A DNA stretch of 64,000 nt from Salvia splendens (taxonomy: Eukaryota; Streptophyta; Magnoliopsida; Lamiales; Lamiaceae): contig NC_056049.1 of NCBI RefSeq assembly GCF_004379255.2, positions 13,934,063-13,998,062 on the forward strand, written 5' to 3'. The notes below the pieces were generated by a model. It was not told the DNA's origin and made no database searches. It saw only the letters and a list, made by a program, of their open reading frames with translations. Made by a program: the position numbers and the translations under genes. This document shows, piece after piece, positions 21,422 to 33,321 of the stretch. How positions within the stretch are numbered: the stretch's first letter is position 1; each line of letters starts with the position of its first letter.

Positions 21422-22983
21422 TGATAAGGCTCATTTCATGCATTTGTTATGGGGTAAATATGTGCGTTTTCGGGGAGCTAACATATTCTGAGTTCAGGTG
21501 CGTAGAATCTGTCAGGTCCAGGAAAAATATGCAAGTAGACCAGGCGGACGCAAAAGTGGCAAAATTTGAAGTGAAATACCGCATGCCGCCAAACTAACAT
21601 AGAAGAATCATGAGGACAACGGCAGGAGCTTATGGGAGCAAATGAGTATATTTTGAAGATCCTTTTCGAGGGCATCATTGTCAAACCAGCAAGAAGGCGC
21701 CCTAGGGATCAGAGCCTCACCTATATAAAAGGACGAACATCCAAAAGAGAGGCAGCTCCATCCATTCTTAGCTTACCCTCCCGAAAGTTCACTTCAAAGT
21801 CTCATTTAGTTTCTACGTGCTTGGTGATGGGTGAAGTTCAGGTGCCGTGGTGGTGTTTTATTGTTTGTTTAGCTATGTCCCACCGTCCCAAGAGGGCGAA
21901 GAAACAATCATTTACTTTCCGTTTTGGATAATCTTTTGTTTTAACTCCATAGTTTTGGTTTCCGGCATTAGATCGTGTGTTTTGGAACTTATATCTATCT
22001 GATATGGAATTTTTGTTGCTGTTTCTTAGGATCTCATGGAGTTGATGTTTGGTTTTTACTATTTTGGATGCGTTTAGCAATTGTGGGTTGTTTGGAGCTT
22101 GAATCGGTGGATTCAAGTTGGTGTTGTGGATCTGAGTTGAGGAGGATGGATCTGAACATGTTGAAGTTGGGATCTGGTTGATCTGTGTTGAATCAAAGTT
22201 TGAGTTTGTGGATCTGATGTAATCTGTTCAGCATCTGCATGGTTTTGCTCGTTACTGTTTGTTTTCAATTCTGTTGGGTCGAGTAGATTAGATCTGATAG
22301 TTTCATGCTTGATTTTTATGTTTATGTCTTAATCCGTGGTTCGATCTGTTCTACGCTCTGTTTGATGCTCTGTTCCACTCTGTTTTTGTGTTGATCTCGC
22401 GAAGAAGATGAAGTTTATTGGTAGTTAGAATCAAGATCTTCACTACCATTGTTCTTTTCTGCTTTTCGCAGCTTTTCCTATTACTAGGTTAGTTAGAGAA
22501 ACTGGTCCACACTTACTTTTGAACATTGTTTGGCTATTTCGGGAAAAACTCAAAATGAACATTTTGTTGCAAATGTTTTATGTTGCTAGTTTAGATTAGA
22601 TCGTTCGTTTACGTTTGATACTCATGCATGCGTTCGTACAGTTTTTCGTCTGCTAGATCAGTTAGATAGAATATTCTTTCAATTTCTGCCTAGTCTAGGT
22701 GTTTTAAAACTTAAGCCCACAGAGTTGCGTGGCAGCAGCCGAAAAACCCTTTTCCAAAACATCCAAAATGCTTTTGTAACACATTCGTCCTCGTGGGAAC
22801 AATCCTTGCTTCTCTATACTAGCCAATAGTATAGTGGGTTAGGGTTTTGATAGCAGTTCTGAAAGTGCACCCAACGACGCTCGAATAGGTTTAGAATCTG
22901 CTAGACCCGTTGGTTTAGTGAATTTCCCATATCTGTTTGCTTGCTTTAAATTAAGTGTGCGCACGTAGAAATATCTCCGAACA
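21422..22983 (+). repeat. Second Athila-like LTR
   Basis: It starts TGATAAGGCTCATTTCATG and shares ordered landmarks with 12438-13470: the AGAATCTG.CAGGTCC block, the CCTAGGGAT block, a late TAGTAT.GTGGGTT block, and GTGTGCG near the end. It is longer (about 1.56 kb) and strongly diverged. The 3' boundary near 22983 is inferred from alignment to the first LTR. No primer site follows and no target duplication was found. Confidence 0.65.
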
Positions 22984-23460
22984 GTTCAGCTCATCAGGCT
23001 GATGAGCCAAGAAGAGGATGATGAGGGGGCGTGGGCTGAGAGGGAGATTGATCACCCGCAAGGGTACCCTCCAAAGAACACTGATGGCTTTGATCTCTTC
23101 AATTTCCGTCCCCAGCACGCAACATTCATATAGCGTCTGGCACACCGGCAATCCTCCCCCGGAGCGGGGGCTAATCCCTTACTAGTTCCGTCACCGAAAA
23201 AAAGTTAGTGGAAAGAAGGTCCACTTTATAAATTGGTTTTATAATAAAATGTGAGTGTAATGAGTTAGTAATCCACTTACCAAAAATGAAAAAAGTAAAT
23301 ATGGACATTATTTTGTGGACAGACCAAAATAGCAATTGTGGACATTATTTCGTGGACTTGTTTTATTAATTTTCATGATTTAAAATGCCTACATGCTTAT
23401 AATGTAAAACCTCAATTGTTTATTGTTGAGCATTTGTTGTGCCTATGGCAACTCATGAAA
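22984..23460 (+). other. Unassigned remnant region
   Basis: A short frame from ATG 23002 reads MSQEEDDEGAW... and FDLFNFRPQHATF before a stop near 23131. I do not recognise it. Bases 23215-23370 contain GGTCCACTTT and repeated TGGACATTATTT.GTGGAC, typical of the inside of decayed Stowaway-like MITEs. Confidence 0.4.
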
Positions 23461-26158
23461 TGTAATACCCCACCCTATTAATAACGTTTGACGTTTGTCA
23501 ATATGTTCATTTATCAAGTAAATGCTATATTAAAGTAAGTAGTACTTCAAACTACTATCTTTCGTTACTTTAAATCCTTTTGGGTTTTATTGATCAAGTG
23601 CCAACGTGAGAAAGTATTTATGCTCAACTAGTTTGACGTGCAAGGAAATACTACAAGTTAGTGAATAATTGTCTGAGTACAATTATAGCTCAAATAAATG
23701 TTAAATGTCCATTTACAAAATAGAGCCATTCCTCTATAAGTGGAGAATGCTCCAAGTATATCTATATTATTACAAAGACGAGTTGTACACAGTTGGTGCT
23801 CTATTATTGGAGAAACTCCAATTCTCGAAGCATGCTCCTGCGAATGAAAAGACCCGTCAGCATGTAATAATTTAGACACGGTAAATGGAACAGCGTGAAT
23901 AATGTCTTGTGTGACATTTTCTTCCTGCATATATCAAAGGGACGAGGTGAAATTCTTTTTCAAACTCTTCATGATGAAATATCCCTAATATCATGCAAAA
24001 GACGTGTTCGAGTGGACTTGCTACAATAATGAATAGTGTTGAATAGCATGCATAGTGCCAAATAGTGTCATAAATAGTATGGATAGTGCCAAATAGTGAA
24101 TGAGTAGTTGTGCGTGCATATCATAAACATGTTATATTTTTTCCATCATGATGAAAAATGATTTCAAATCCTATGGTTCCAGCTTCCGAAAGATTGGTCG
24201 AGGATTCACAGTAGAATCCTTTAATGCATTCACGACATGTCGGGAGAAATCTTAGTATAAAAAGAGGAGTTATTTTTCTTCACCATCACACAAAAATGTA
24301 GTTTCACAACACCTCCGACATACAATCTTTCACCAAATTACTACACACTCAAAATCTTCCAACCCACTTCAACCTTTTCTCCTTCAAGCAAACAAGAGAA
24401 GGAACCGTGAAGATAGTAAAAGGATTCCTTTTCCAATTCATCAAGTTTTGCCATTTTTCCTCTAAGTATGTTTTCACGCTAAATTCATTCTTTTTCAAGC
24501 GTATCTTTTAGCATGTAGAAAAATCATACAGAACATCGATCAAAGTAAAGCATGCTCCCTTTATTGTCAAATATGCCATATTTTTATTCCAAATTCAAGA
24601 AACCTCCTCTCCGATCATTACAAAACCGACATTGCTACTGTTGAAAACGACAGCCACTTCAGAAATTAATAATGGAAGATCTAACTGTTAAAATTAGATC
24701 TCCTTCGGTAGGAATGATGCTTTATGATTAATCCACCTTTGGTTAAATTTTTGTGATGATCGGATATTATTTGGACCTCCGAACGTGAAGGAAACCGAGA
24801 CTATCTATCTCTTGTTTGGCGGAAAAGAAAGAGAAAGAGAGGGAGAGAGAGGGATATGTTGAGAGACAATGAGTAATAAGAAGATGGAAGCGTGAGCGGT
24901 TAGTGCCACTCTTTAAAGATAGTGGGCTTGGATGAATTAATTTATTGGACTACGACTACATAAATCTTGGGCTAGAATAAGATATCATGTGAGCCCATAT
25001 CTTTAATTAATTGTTTGGGCTTAAGTTTCTTTCGACTAATTTAAATAAGTGAGCTTGCATGATTTGATTCAAGTAAATCCTCGGATTCACTAAATAATTA
25101 ATCTCTCGATTAATTAATGTCAATAATTAAATCTCCGGATTTAATTAAAGCGATTGAGACCATGAAAGAAAGAAGAAAAATAGGATGCATATCATATGTG
25201 AATATCATCCACTTGTATTTATTTCACGGAGCTAAATAGATTATTATCTTTTATTGGACAAGGTCCATCGTAAGGAATTTAACTCCAAGTGAGTTAATAT
25301 TGTTTTACCAAGTTTGGAAGCATACGAGGTGTACTTTTCTATCCTACATACAAATGTGGATAAAAATATGAAGTATATTTGAGATAATTTATTTATGCAA
25401 TTGATGTTGTCTTGCCATAAATGATTTGTTTTATGAGATGTGATCCGTTTTGGTTATACCGAATGTGCTATGCCAAAATTTATAAATCGAATTCAGGTCC
25501 AGCAAGGGAGAGTCCCTACTCGGACTAGTTTACACGTGGACTGTGGGTCATCGAAAGGGTTGGCTGGTCTGGTGACCGTGGAAAGTGGCCACTTTCCCGT
25601 CACAAGATGTTTCAAATACGACGAATTACTAAAAGAACTTAGATCGCGCAATCGAACTTTTAAGTATGAGATTTTGGTAAGCTCGGGATTTTATGAAAAA
25701 CCCTGAGTATTGTGATTGATGGCTTGACAATATTTTAAATGTATAATTGTATCTTTTGGCAATGTGTTCACTGAGTACCTTTGTATTCAACCCTGCATGT
25801 ATTTCGAAATGTGCAGGTTGAGTTGTGATGGAGTAGAGGGTGATGATCCAAGTGGGGCTTACTCTTGTGTCTATACAGTACTCTCGGAGGTTCTGTCTTC
25901 ATACGTGGAACCGCGTTTAATTGTTTCCGTTGTGCTATTTAAGCAAGTTAAATCATGCTTTCTCCTTATGACTCACAATTGATAAACAGTATTGTATGAA
26001 CCTTTAACTCGAATCTTTATGATTGAGCGTATCCTATTCAAGTATTCCATTTGAGATGCTTCATGATCATATGAATTGTCCATATACCTCTTCTTAATTT
26101 CCACCCCTAATCACGGTTAACCGAGTTTTACTATTCTTAGTAAAATGCGGTCGTGACT
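23461..26158 (+). mobile_element. Solo gypsy LTR (2.7 kb)
   Basis: It begins TGTAATACCCC and ends near GCGGTCGTGACT, where related plant gypsy LTRs end GACA. The flanks TGAAA (23456-23460) and AGAAA (26159-26163) match in four of five bases, compatible with a worn target duplication. Neither a polypurine tract before it nor a primer site after it is seen, so a solo LTR is most likely. Bases 23888-25893 match 1-2003. The element ends 314 bp from the stop codon of the neighbouring BRO1-domain gene. Confidence 0.75.
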
Positions 26159-26471
26159 AGAAACTTTCCTTTATCACATCCGATCATATCACTTGAGAAC
26201 TGCATGTTTATGCTCGCTATTAATCGTGCCTTGTGCAGAAGGGGAGGAAGCAAAACGAAGGTTAGACGAATTAGAAAATGGAGGAGAAGATTGATGTAGT
26301 GACACCATTATCCTTGGTTTTTTTGGAATGTACTATTTGACAACTTAAATAGTCTGATGTAATAGACATTTGATTATCAGAAGGGAAAAAAATTGTAACT
26401 TGATTCCAGTGTGGTGGATCACGCTTGCATGCTTGCTTCTGCTGAAAGAAGGATGCATGCGAATATAAGCT

Positions 26472-28409
26472 CTACCCTTTGTGCTTGCTGAACTTGTTAA
26501 GTGGTTCTTCCTCCCAAGAGACATCGATGAGAGGAAGCAGGTATTCGTTGGGTTTGAGGGCCAAAGCAAAGTCTGGCAACGTTGGAGCTGTCTCCATTAA
26601 TCTACAACATCCAAGAAACAATCAATCTTGTGCGCTATAGTATAAAGGTATGCGAGTTGAGCTTACTTTTCGTGAGAGAAGAGATCCCTGTTGATTCGCA
26701 CCTTGCTCGAAGTATCCTTGGGAATCTTTTCAGTCAGAAACTTGATGGTTCCCCAAAGGGGAGGGTTCCTGAGAGATTGAATTGAGGAGAAATGTAGTCC
26801 ATAGATTTAAGAAGAGGGGAATTAGTTAAGTAATCAAGTACCTAGATACAGGAACAGATAAGTTAAAAGCTTCAGCAGTTCTCTTGCTCTCTCTGAGATA
26901 CTCGTCTGCTGCTTGTAGAGCAGCAACAGCCATTCCATGAGACTTCTCAGTATTTCCCTCATCAAGAATCAAGCCATGATAGTAGTAAGCAGCAGCCTAC
27001 ATGGATCCCAGATTATAACTTTGTTGAACATGGCTTACAATAAAAAAGCACAAGAAAAGAGATACCTTAGCTTCAATATATTTCCACTTGACGAATAGCC
27101 TATGCTTTTCTCCCCAACCATTTGCTAGTGGAAGGTTCATGATGTTATCTTGGGCCTATATACATGATACAGTAATTAATTAATGGAGTAGTAACACAAA
27201 TGAAACTGGTAATGAAAAGATAAAACACCTGCTGCCAGTACTTGACCATCTCACATGCCAGTCTCCTTTTGACTGCCAATGTTGCCTTGCTATTCTCAAT
27301 TGCAAGCCCAAGTTGGATGTCCACACCCTGGCCAAGTGCTTGTAGGCAAAGTGCTCGTAGAACTCCTTCAGCTAGGTCCACGGGAAGATTTCTCCTTGGA
27401 ACATAAATAATTACGAGAGTGTGAGTGCGACTCCCCAACACTCGTGATGATTTTAATAGCCAACTTACAAGTTACCTCAGTTCAATCGGCAAATGTGGAA
27501 GAACATGTCTAACACCACAATCAAGATATCCTGCTGCCTTCAAGAATATATCAACAGCAGATCTTCTGTTCTCTGTTGGAAAATTGATAGAAATTTCATT
27601 TCTTCTTAATAACAATGTTAATAAGTCTGTCGGTATTCATTGAAAGACTAACCTTCTGATACCTTTGGCTGAAATCCATCGGTGGAAGTTCGTGGAAGAA
27701 GCAACAAATTGGCTTGCGATAATAATAGCGTCGCCATAAAGTGAAGAACCGATAATACTTCGTACCAAGCACTATACATTGCTGTTTCCTGGAGATATGG
27801 TAATGGATAATGAGAAGGAAATAATTAACCTTGCAAATTCTAATTATGGATGGATACAAGTAAAAGGTGCAGATGGACCTCCAATTCATCCTCTTGATTA
27901 ACCCACGAAAATTGTACTTTGTGTTGCAATGGACTGCCTGCATAGCATAGTTGAACAAATTAGTAGGGTAAGAAATACTACTACAAGTTAAGAGGATTTG
28001 TCAATATGAACACTTACCATCTTTAACCAACCCCAAAAGGACTGGCAGATATTCTTCGAGCGCCTTAAGAAGATCACGTAATATGGATCTTCCTGCAAGC
28101 AACATTAACTTGAGCTAGAGAGAATGATATCAATGAAACAAGAATACGAAAAATACCATGCTGACTGGCTGTTCTTCTTCTGGTTCTTGTAATAGTTGGA
28201 GCTTCATGCCCTGCCATAACTACTATTCTGTTTCTAAGAGCTGAGAGGCGTTCGACTGAACTTTTAGTTACGCTATTTCCCAATGACTGAGCAAAGTTCA
28301 CGGCTTTAGGGATGCGTAGGCCTGGAACAAACACAGAAACCTCCCCGATGTTTGCTGGTCGCCTCCTGTTCTCACCTATTTCTTTCGATGTTGATACAAA
28401 GCATCCCAT
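26472..28409 (-). CDS. BRO1-domain protein (Alix/BROX-like), 10 exons
   Basis: Coding exons on the complement: 28157-28409, 28018-28092, 27879-27937, 27653-27788, 27476-27572, 27229-27394, 27066-27155, 26842-26996, 26667-26768, 26472-26601. They join to 1263 bp, giving 420 aa plus stop, with GT-AG at every intron and no frame break. The protein begins MGCFVS, a good N-myristoylation context (Gly2, Cys3), then IGEVSVFVPGLRIPK. The BRO1-domain core includes MYSAWYEVLSVLHFMA, NLPVDLAEGVLRALCLQALGQ, KRRLACEMVKYWQQ and AAAYYYHGLILDEG. It matches the plant family of single BRO1-domain proteins. In animals and yeast BRO1 domains bind ESCRT-III, so an endosomal or membrane-trafficking role is inferred. 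The start is supported by conservation of MGCFVS. The gene is divergent from TOP3A. A solo LTR lies just downstream of its 3' end. Confidence 0.93.
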
Positions 28410-29845
28410 TTCCTAATTACAAACCAACAAATATATGTGAAGCTTGTGCTAGTATTCTGTTAAACTTTGTATATGGAGAGGAAAGAAACATCAAAATGAA
28501 AGGAGAAGTCAAAAAAGAGAGCCTAACTCAATAAATGACTACAACAAGCAAAGCAGTTGGAAAACTCACGTGTAGAGCCAGCTGATAATGCCAAACGGTA
28601 AAATTAATGACGCCAGATAAAAATCATACATACATAGCTTAGTCAACTACTGAAATTTCATACCCAAATTGAGGTCAGAGCAGGAGAAAAGTACTGACAA
28701 GAAAAGCATGAACTCTCGTGCTTACTTTTTTTTCATTATATCTTACACCTGCATTTGCTTACAACTCTTAAACACCACGGTTCTTACTTTTTGCAATTTT
28801 TCTCATTGTCCTAATATTTTTAATTGGAAGACAAAAATATCACGCTGCTTGATGGCTTGATGCTACAAGATACTCCTACGATTTTTGGGAATAAATAAAA
28901 GAGTTAACTTCATAAATGGTTCATGGATTAATAAAAATATTAGTAGTGCGTGGTCCATAACTTAAAGTATCATTATATATAGATCGGATACTTTTTCATC
29001 TTTTTTAAAAACTTTTTTTAGAACCAAAATGCCCCTATATCCTTTAACGGTATTCTAGTCTTTATACAATTTCTCAGGTACCCTATTTATAATTATTGGC
29101 ATATTTAAATTTACTTCTATTCTTTTAAAATTCTTTTCTCAAAGTGATTTAATTAATATAAACATATACTTTCTCTACTAAATCTACTTTTTAGAAATTC
29201 TTAATTCATATTTACTATGTCAATATTTTAATTTTGCGATTAAAAGTCGGACATGATAATCAATTAATCTACTTTAATTTTTAATGAGAAATTGGTAAAA
29301 TAAGAGAAAAAGAAAAAAAAAATGGTAAAGTAAGAAATATAAGGAAAAAAAGTAGATAAAGTAGGGGAGATAGGGGGAAAAAGTGGATATAGTATGAAAA
29401 AGAAATTTTTTATTTTTAGAAATTAGACTATTTTTTGTTTACATCTCAAAATATCAAAATAAGACTATTCTATGTAGACGGAAGGAGTATATAAAAAAGT
29501 AATTAAATATAGTCCAAACATGCATAATCCTCGGAAGGGAAATATATCCAATAATAGCACTATATTTAAACGATATATATTAGTTTTACCCCAAAAACTA
29601 TTCAAATAATGATTTAATTATATTCAAATAATAGCACTATATTTCTAATAATAATTCTAATGCAGTAATTTTTCAAAGTATAGTATTATATAATTAATTA
29701 ACGTTAACTAATTATATTGTTTAATTATAGTACTATTATTAAATAATTAATTGTCTCTAAACTTCATAAATCATGTTGCTTGATATGCTTTGAGAATAAT
29801 AAATAAAAGAAGTAAATTCAAATATCTAAAAAAACTTAAACATCG
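28410..29845. other. Intergenic, AT-rich, MITE remnants
   Basis: This holds the likely 5' UTR and promoter of the minus-strand BRO1 gene (28410 to about 28650). A segment at ~28895-28990 resembles the terminal part of the inverted-repeat element at 31906-32331 (ATGGTTCATGGATTA). Bases ~29270-29485 end in AGACGGAAGGAGTA, like a decayed Stowaway-like MITE right end. No gene is seen. Confidence 0.5.
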
Positions 29846-29848
29846 TAA

Positions 29849-31790
29849 GGCCATCCGCAATGGCGCCTATCGCACAGCCTAGCCGAGCGCCGGCGCTAGG
29901 CGGTGCGCTAGGCGGTCCATTGCAACCGCCTAGCCAATTTCGGAATAAAAAACCTCCTAGCGCTAGGCGATTTCTGGGCGCTGGGCGATCCGCTCGGCGC
30001 TATTGCAGCGTCCGGATCGCCTAGCGCATCGCCTAGCTGATTTTTAAATTTTTTTTAATTTTCGAAACACTATATATACGCGCTTTGCACGTCAATTTCA
30101 TTCGCACCACTTATTTTAACGAGTACTCTCTCTATATTAATTTCTGTACAAGATCAACACCGATAAATGAGTAACGCCGGTGGTAGTAGTGGTGGTAGTG
30201 GTGGGATGCTGAGGAGTACGTTCGTATAATGAACGAAGCGCTAGAGACCTATACGAACCGTGAGATTGATCGATGGATGCAGAGGGCCTTGCAGCCGGCG
30301 GTACCTCGACCTCGCCCAGTGGTCCACCGCCGAGAAGTGATTGATCGTGATCACGTAGCTGCACATCAGCGCCTATATGAAGACTACTTCGCACAGGAGT
30401 CACGGTTCAACGCCAACCATTTCAGGCGCCGTTTTAGGATGAGCAGGGCCCTGTTTATGCGTATTGTTAACGCTTTGGAGCATTGATATCTGTATTTCCG
30501 CTTCAGGCACGATGCGGCTGGCAGACCCGGCTACACCCCTATCCAAAAGTGCACTGCGGAAATCCGGCAGTTGGCCTATGGAGGCGCGGCAGACATGTGG
30601 GACGAGTACCTCCACATCGGTGAGACGACTGCCCTTGAATGTATAAAGTATTTTTGTCTGGGCGTGATTGAAATATTCAGTGATCAGTACCTTCGAAGCC
30701 CTACCCCCGAAGACTGCCAGGATCTTTTGCGGATGCACGGGGAACAGCATGGGTTCCCGGGGATGTTAGGCAGCATAGATTGTATGCATTGGGAGTGGAA
30801 GAACTGTCCCGCTTCCTGGAAGGGGTTCTACACTACCGGCTACAAGGGAAAGAATCCCACGATGATCCTCGAGGCCGTAGCTGATTACCGACTGCGGATT
30901 TGGCATGCGTATTTTGGGATAGCCGGTTCTAACAACGATCTCAACGTCCTCAACTCGTCGCCACTTTTCAACGAGCAGTGCCAGGGTGTCGGTCCGGCCA
31001 TCAGTTTTGTCGCCAACGGCAACCGGCATGATATGGGCTACTACTTGGCGGATGGGATATACCGTAGGTGGCCCGTCTTTGTGAAGACGATCCGATGCGC
31101 ATCAGATGAGAGGAAGGCCTACTTTGCGGCACGGCAGGAGTCGGCGCGCAAGGACGTGGAGCGCGCATTTGGTGTGCTCCAGTCTCGATGGGCGGCAGTT
31201 ATGGGTCCAACGCGTTTGTGGCATGTCGACTGCATTGCTGACATAATGTACGCATGTATTATCATGCACAACATGATTGTCGAAGATGAAGGTGTACAAC
31301 TGACTAGTTGGACCAACGACGATAATGAAGCCGGTCCAAGCCACGGCGTGGCCGCCCCCAACGTACGGAGTGGGGTACCTCACGATGAAGCCGACCGCCT
31401 CCAAGCACATGCCGACATGCGCCAAACGGAGGCTCATATTCGACTCCAAAAGGATTTAATTGAAGAGTTATGGGCGCAGAGGACTGCACGACGTTAGTTT
31501 TTTTTTAATTATGTATTTTTTTTAATTAATGTACTTTTTAAATTTTAATAATATTATTGAATTTTCTCGTATCTGTGTCGTAAATTTAATTCCGTATTTT
31601 GTGTGATTGTTAATTATTTGTTTTATATAATTTTGAGTGATGTGGCTAGGCTATGGCTAGGCTATGGCTAGGTTATTTACTTGTTTTGATGACGTGGCAG
31701 GAGGATGTTTAGTGTTGATGATGTGGCAGGAGGAGTTTGTGGCTAGGCTATGGCTGGGTTATTGTTGGGCTATTCCTATTGTGGATGGCC
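29849..31790 (+). mobile_element. PIF/Harbinger transposon with TAA target duplication
   Basis: The terminal inverted repeats are GGCCATCCGCAATGG at the left and, read inward, GGCCATCCACAATAGG at the right. Identical TAA trinucleotides flank it at 29846-29848 and 31791-31793, the expected PIF/Harbinger target duplication. The left subterminal region is GC-rich with repeated CTAGGCG. The right has repeated GGCTAGGCTATGG and GACGTGGCAGGAGG. It carries one transposase gene. The usual second MYB-like ORF is absent. Confidence 0.93.
30167..31497 (+). pseudogene. PIF/Harbinger transposase, two lesions
   Basis: The original start is probably ATG 30167, followed by a Gly/Ser-rich stretch. About 12-15 codons in, the frame must shift by one base to meet the DAEEYVRIMNEALE reading that continues from 30229. 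A helix-turn-helix-like region follows (FRRRFRMSRALFMRIVNAL). At 30484-30486 an in-frame TGA replaces what is normally Arg (CGA to TGA). After it the frame stays open to the stop at 31495-31497. The DDE nuclease motifs are visible: GSIDCMHW (first Asp), GSNNDLNVL (second Asp) and VERAFGVLQSRW (Glu). Apart from the frameshift and the nonsense codon the coding sequence looks complete, which suggests fairly recent inactivation. Confidence 0.9.
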
Positions 31791-31905
31791 TAACAGGCAC
31801 TAATATAAACACAATCACAAATCCGGTACACAAGACATTACATATAGAGTGAACTAAAAAATGATTCCCGAACTATATATTTATCTCGCCAATAGTCTCT
31901 TAACT

Positions 31906-32331
31906 TTAAAATTAGAGTAAACTATAAAAAAAATGGTTCATGGATTATGGGCGAGATAAACTCATAGTCAAAGAACCATTTTTGTAGTTCACTCTTAAAA
32001 ATATCTACAGTAGTCCATAAACTAAGAGTTTATTTCAAAATCGGTCTCTTTGGCATTTTTCCACCCGAAAATGCCCTTTTTGGCTGATGGGTCGTATTTC
32101 CACAATTTTTACTTTTTCAATTTAATATTATTTTAAAATTATCTTCTTCTCCCATTTGTCATCTTTCACTTTGTTTCTTTATTTCAATACGAAATGCCAA
32201 AATGATAGATTTTGAAATAAACCCTTAATTTAGGGACTACTATAGATATTTTTAAAGTTCAGAAACTATTTGGGAGATAAACCCATAATTCAGAGATCAT
32301 TATGTAGTTCATGACTCACTCTTACGTATAA
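31906..32331. repeat. Inverted-repeat element (MITE-like)
   Basis: The segment ~31910-32070 pairs with the reverse complement of ~32190-32331. The shared order is GAGT...CATGAACTAC.., GATAAAC, AAAATATCTA.AGTAGTCC, GGGTTTATTTCAAAATC and TTGGCATTT. The arms are about 140 bp with several mismatches around a ~120-bp centre. Target duplications were not found. Bases 32332-32679 are AT-rich with a further fragment of similar character. Confidence 0.55.
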
Positions 32332-32689
32332 ATTGCCTTAGGGGTATGGGGTATTTTCATCATATAAAAGTTAAAAAAAATTCTGATAAATGACCTCTTA
32401 TATTGATGATATTTTTGAAGTCCATGGATCACGTATGTACACAAGTATAATTCGTAGAATTTTTATGAAGTTCATTCCAAATAAAAATATGAATTGCATA
32501 GCAATTTATTGATTTATTGTGCCGCATAGATAAATTAGAAAAGACGGTGTAATGCTGCATGGTTTTCAAAGCTGCAACCTAAAATGAAAAGTTTTGATCT
32601 TGAATTTGTGCATAGATGAGGATAGACATAAGCTCAATTACTAACAAATTCCTTTAAATTTGAATACTATGGTTGGGGTTCGCCTAAAT

Positions 32690-32929
32690 GATTTTTATGT
32701 TAAAATGACAACACCTGTTAAAGTAATACCATACCATCATAGCTAGCCAATCATTTGTACATGTGGACGAATAATCAACTGCCATGTGACAATCATAAAA
32801 AACGCTCAGCAAATTTTCTCGGACTGCAATATCAAACACGCTAGACTGCAATTTTTTACGTTTATAATATTGCAGGATACGTGGTATCACAGTGTCACTT
32901 TAAGAGGTGTTGTCATTTTAACGCACCCC
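32690..32929. mobile_element. MULE-type MITE with 10-bp target duplication
   Basis: The left end contains GTTAAAATGACAACACCTG. The right end is its inverted counterpart, GGTGTTGTCATTTTAAC. It is flanked by TCGCCTAAAT at 32680-32689 and the same at 32930-32939. A 9-10-bp duplication points to the Mutator superfamily. It has no coding capacity. A sibling lies at 54520-54932. Confidence 0.85.
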
Positions 32930-33117
32930 TCGCCTAAATCCCCACCCACACTGGATGCTTTTGGTTTAAAAAAACGAATTTAATTTATAATATAGCATAG
33001 CTATTTAAAAGGATTAAGTAAATTTTAATAATCAATCCTTTTCGGAATCAGTAAAAATTTAACTTTTTCAGCATTTTTATGAAAAGAATTAAATCAATTA
33101 TTTAAATTAAAACAGTA

Positions 33118-33321
33118 CTCCCTCCGTCTCTTCTATCTGTCTCCAAAGAATATGCACTTTGGATTTGACACGGATTTTAATATAAAATTAGTAAAATAAG
33201 AGCGAGATAGAGAGAAAAAGTAATTAAAGTGTTAGTGACGAATGAGCCCCACCTGTAAAATTAGAAAGTGTATATTTTCATGGGACGAAGAAAAAATTGC
33301 ATATTCTCGTGGGATATGGAG
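33118..33321. mobile_element. Stowaway-like MITE upstream of TOP3A
   Basis: It begins CTCCCTCCGTCTCTTCTATC after TA (33116-33117). It ends ATATGGAG before TA (33322-33323), with internal GATTTTAATATAAAATTAGTAAA and GTTAGTG blocks typical of this family. It ends about 150 bp before the TOP3A start codon, so it lies in the proximal promoter or 5' UTR. Confidence 0.75.

Noticed and set aside
12438..22983. Pairing 12438-13470 and 21422-22983 as the two LTRs of one element
   Set aside because: They share landmarks but differ in length (1.03 versus 1.56 kb) and are strongly diverged. No matching target duplication was found, so I list them separately.
1..26158. Treating the two gypsy LTR copies as 5' and 3' LTRs of a single 24-kb element
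   Set aside because: There is no primer site after the left copy, no polypurine tract before the right copy, and the right copy has its own duplication-like flanks. A solo LTR fits better.
30400..31489. Minus-strand frames of 60-116 codons
   Set aside because: They are antisense shadows of the PIF/Harbinger transposase.
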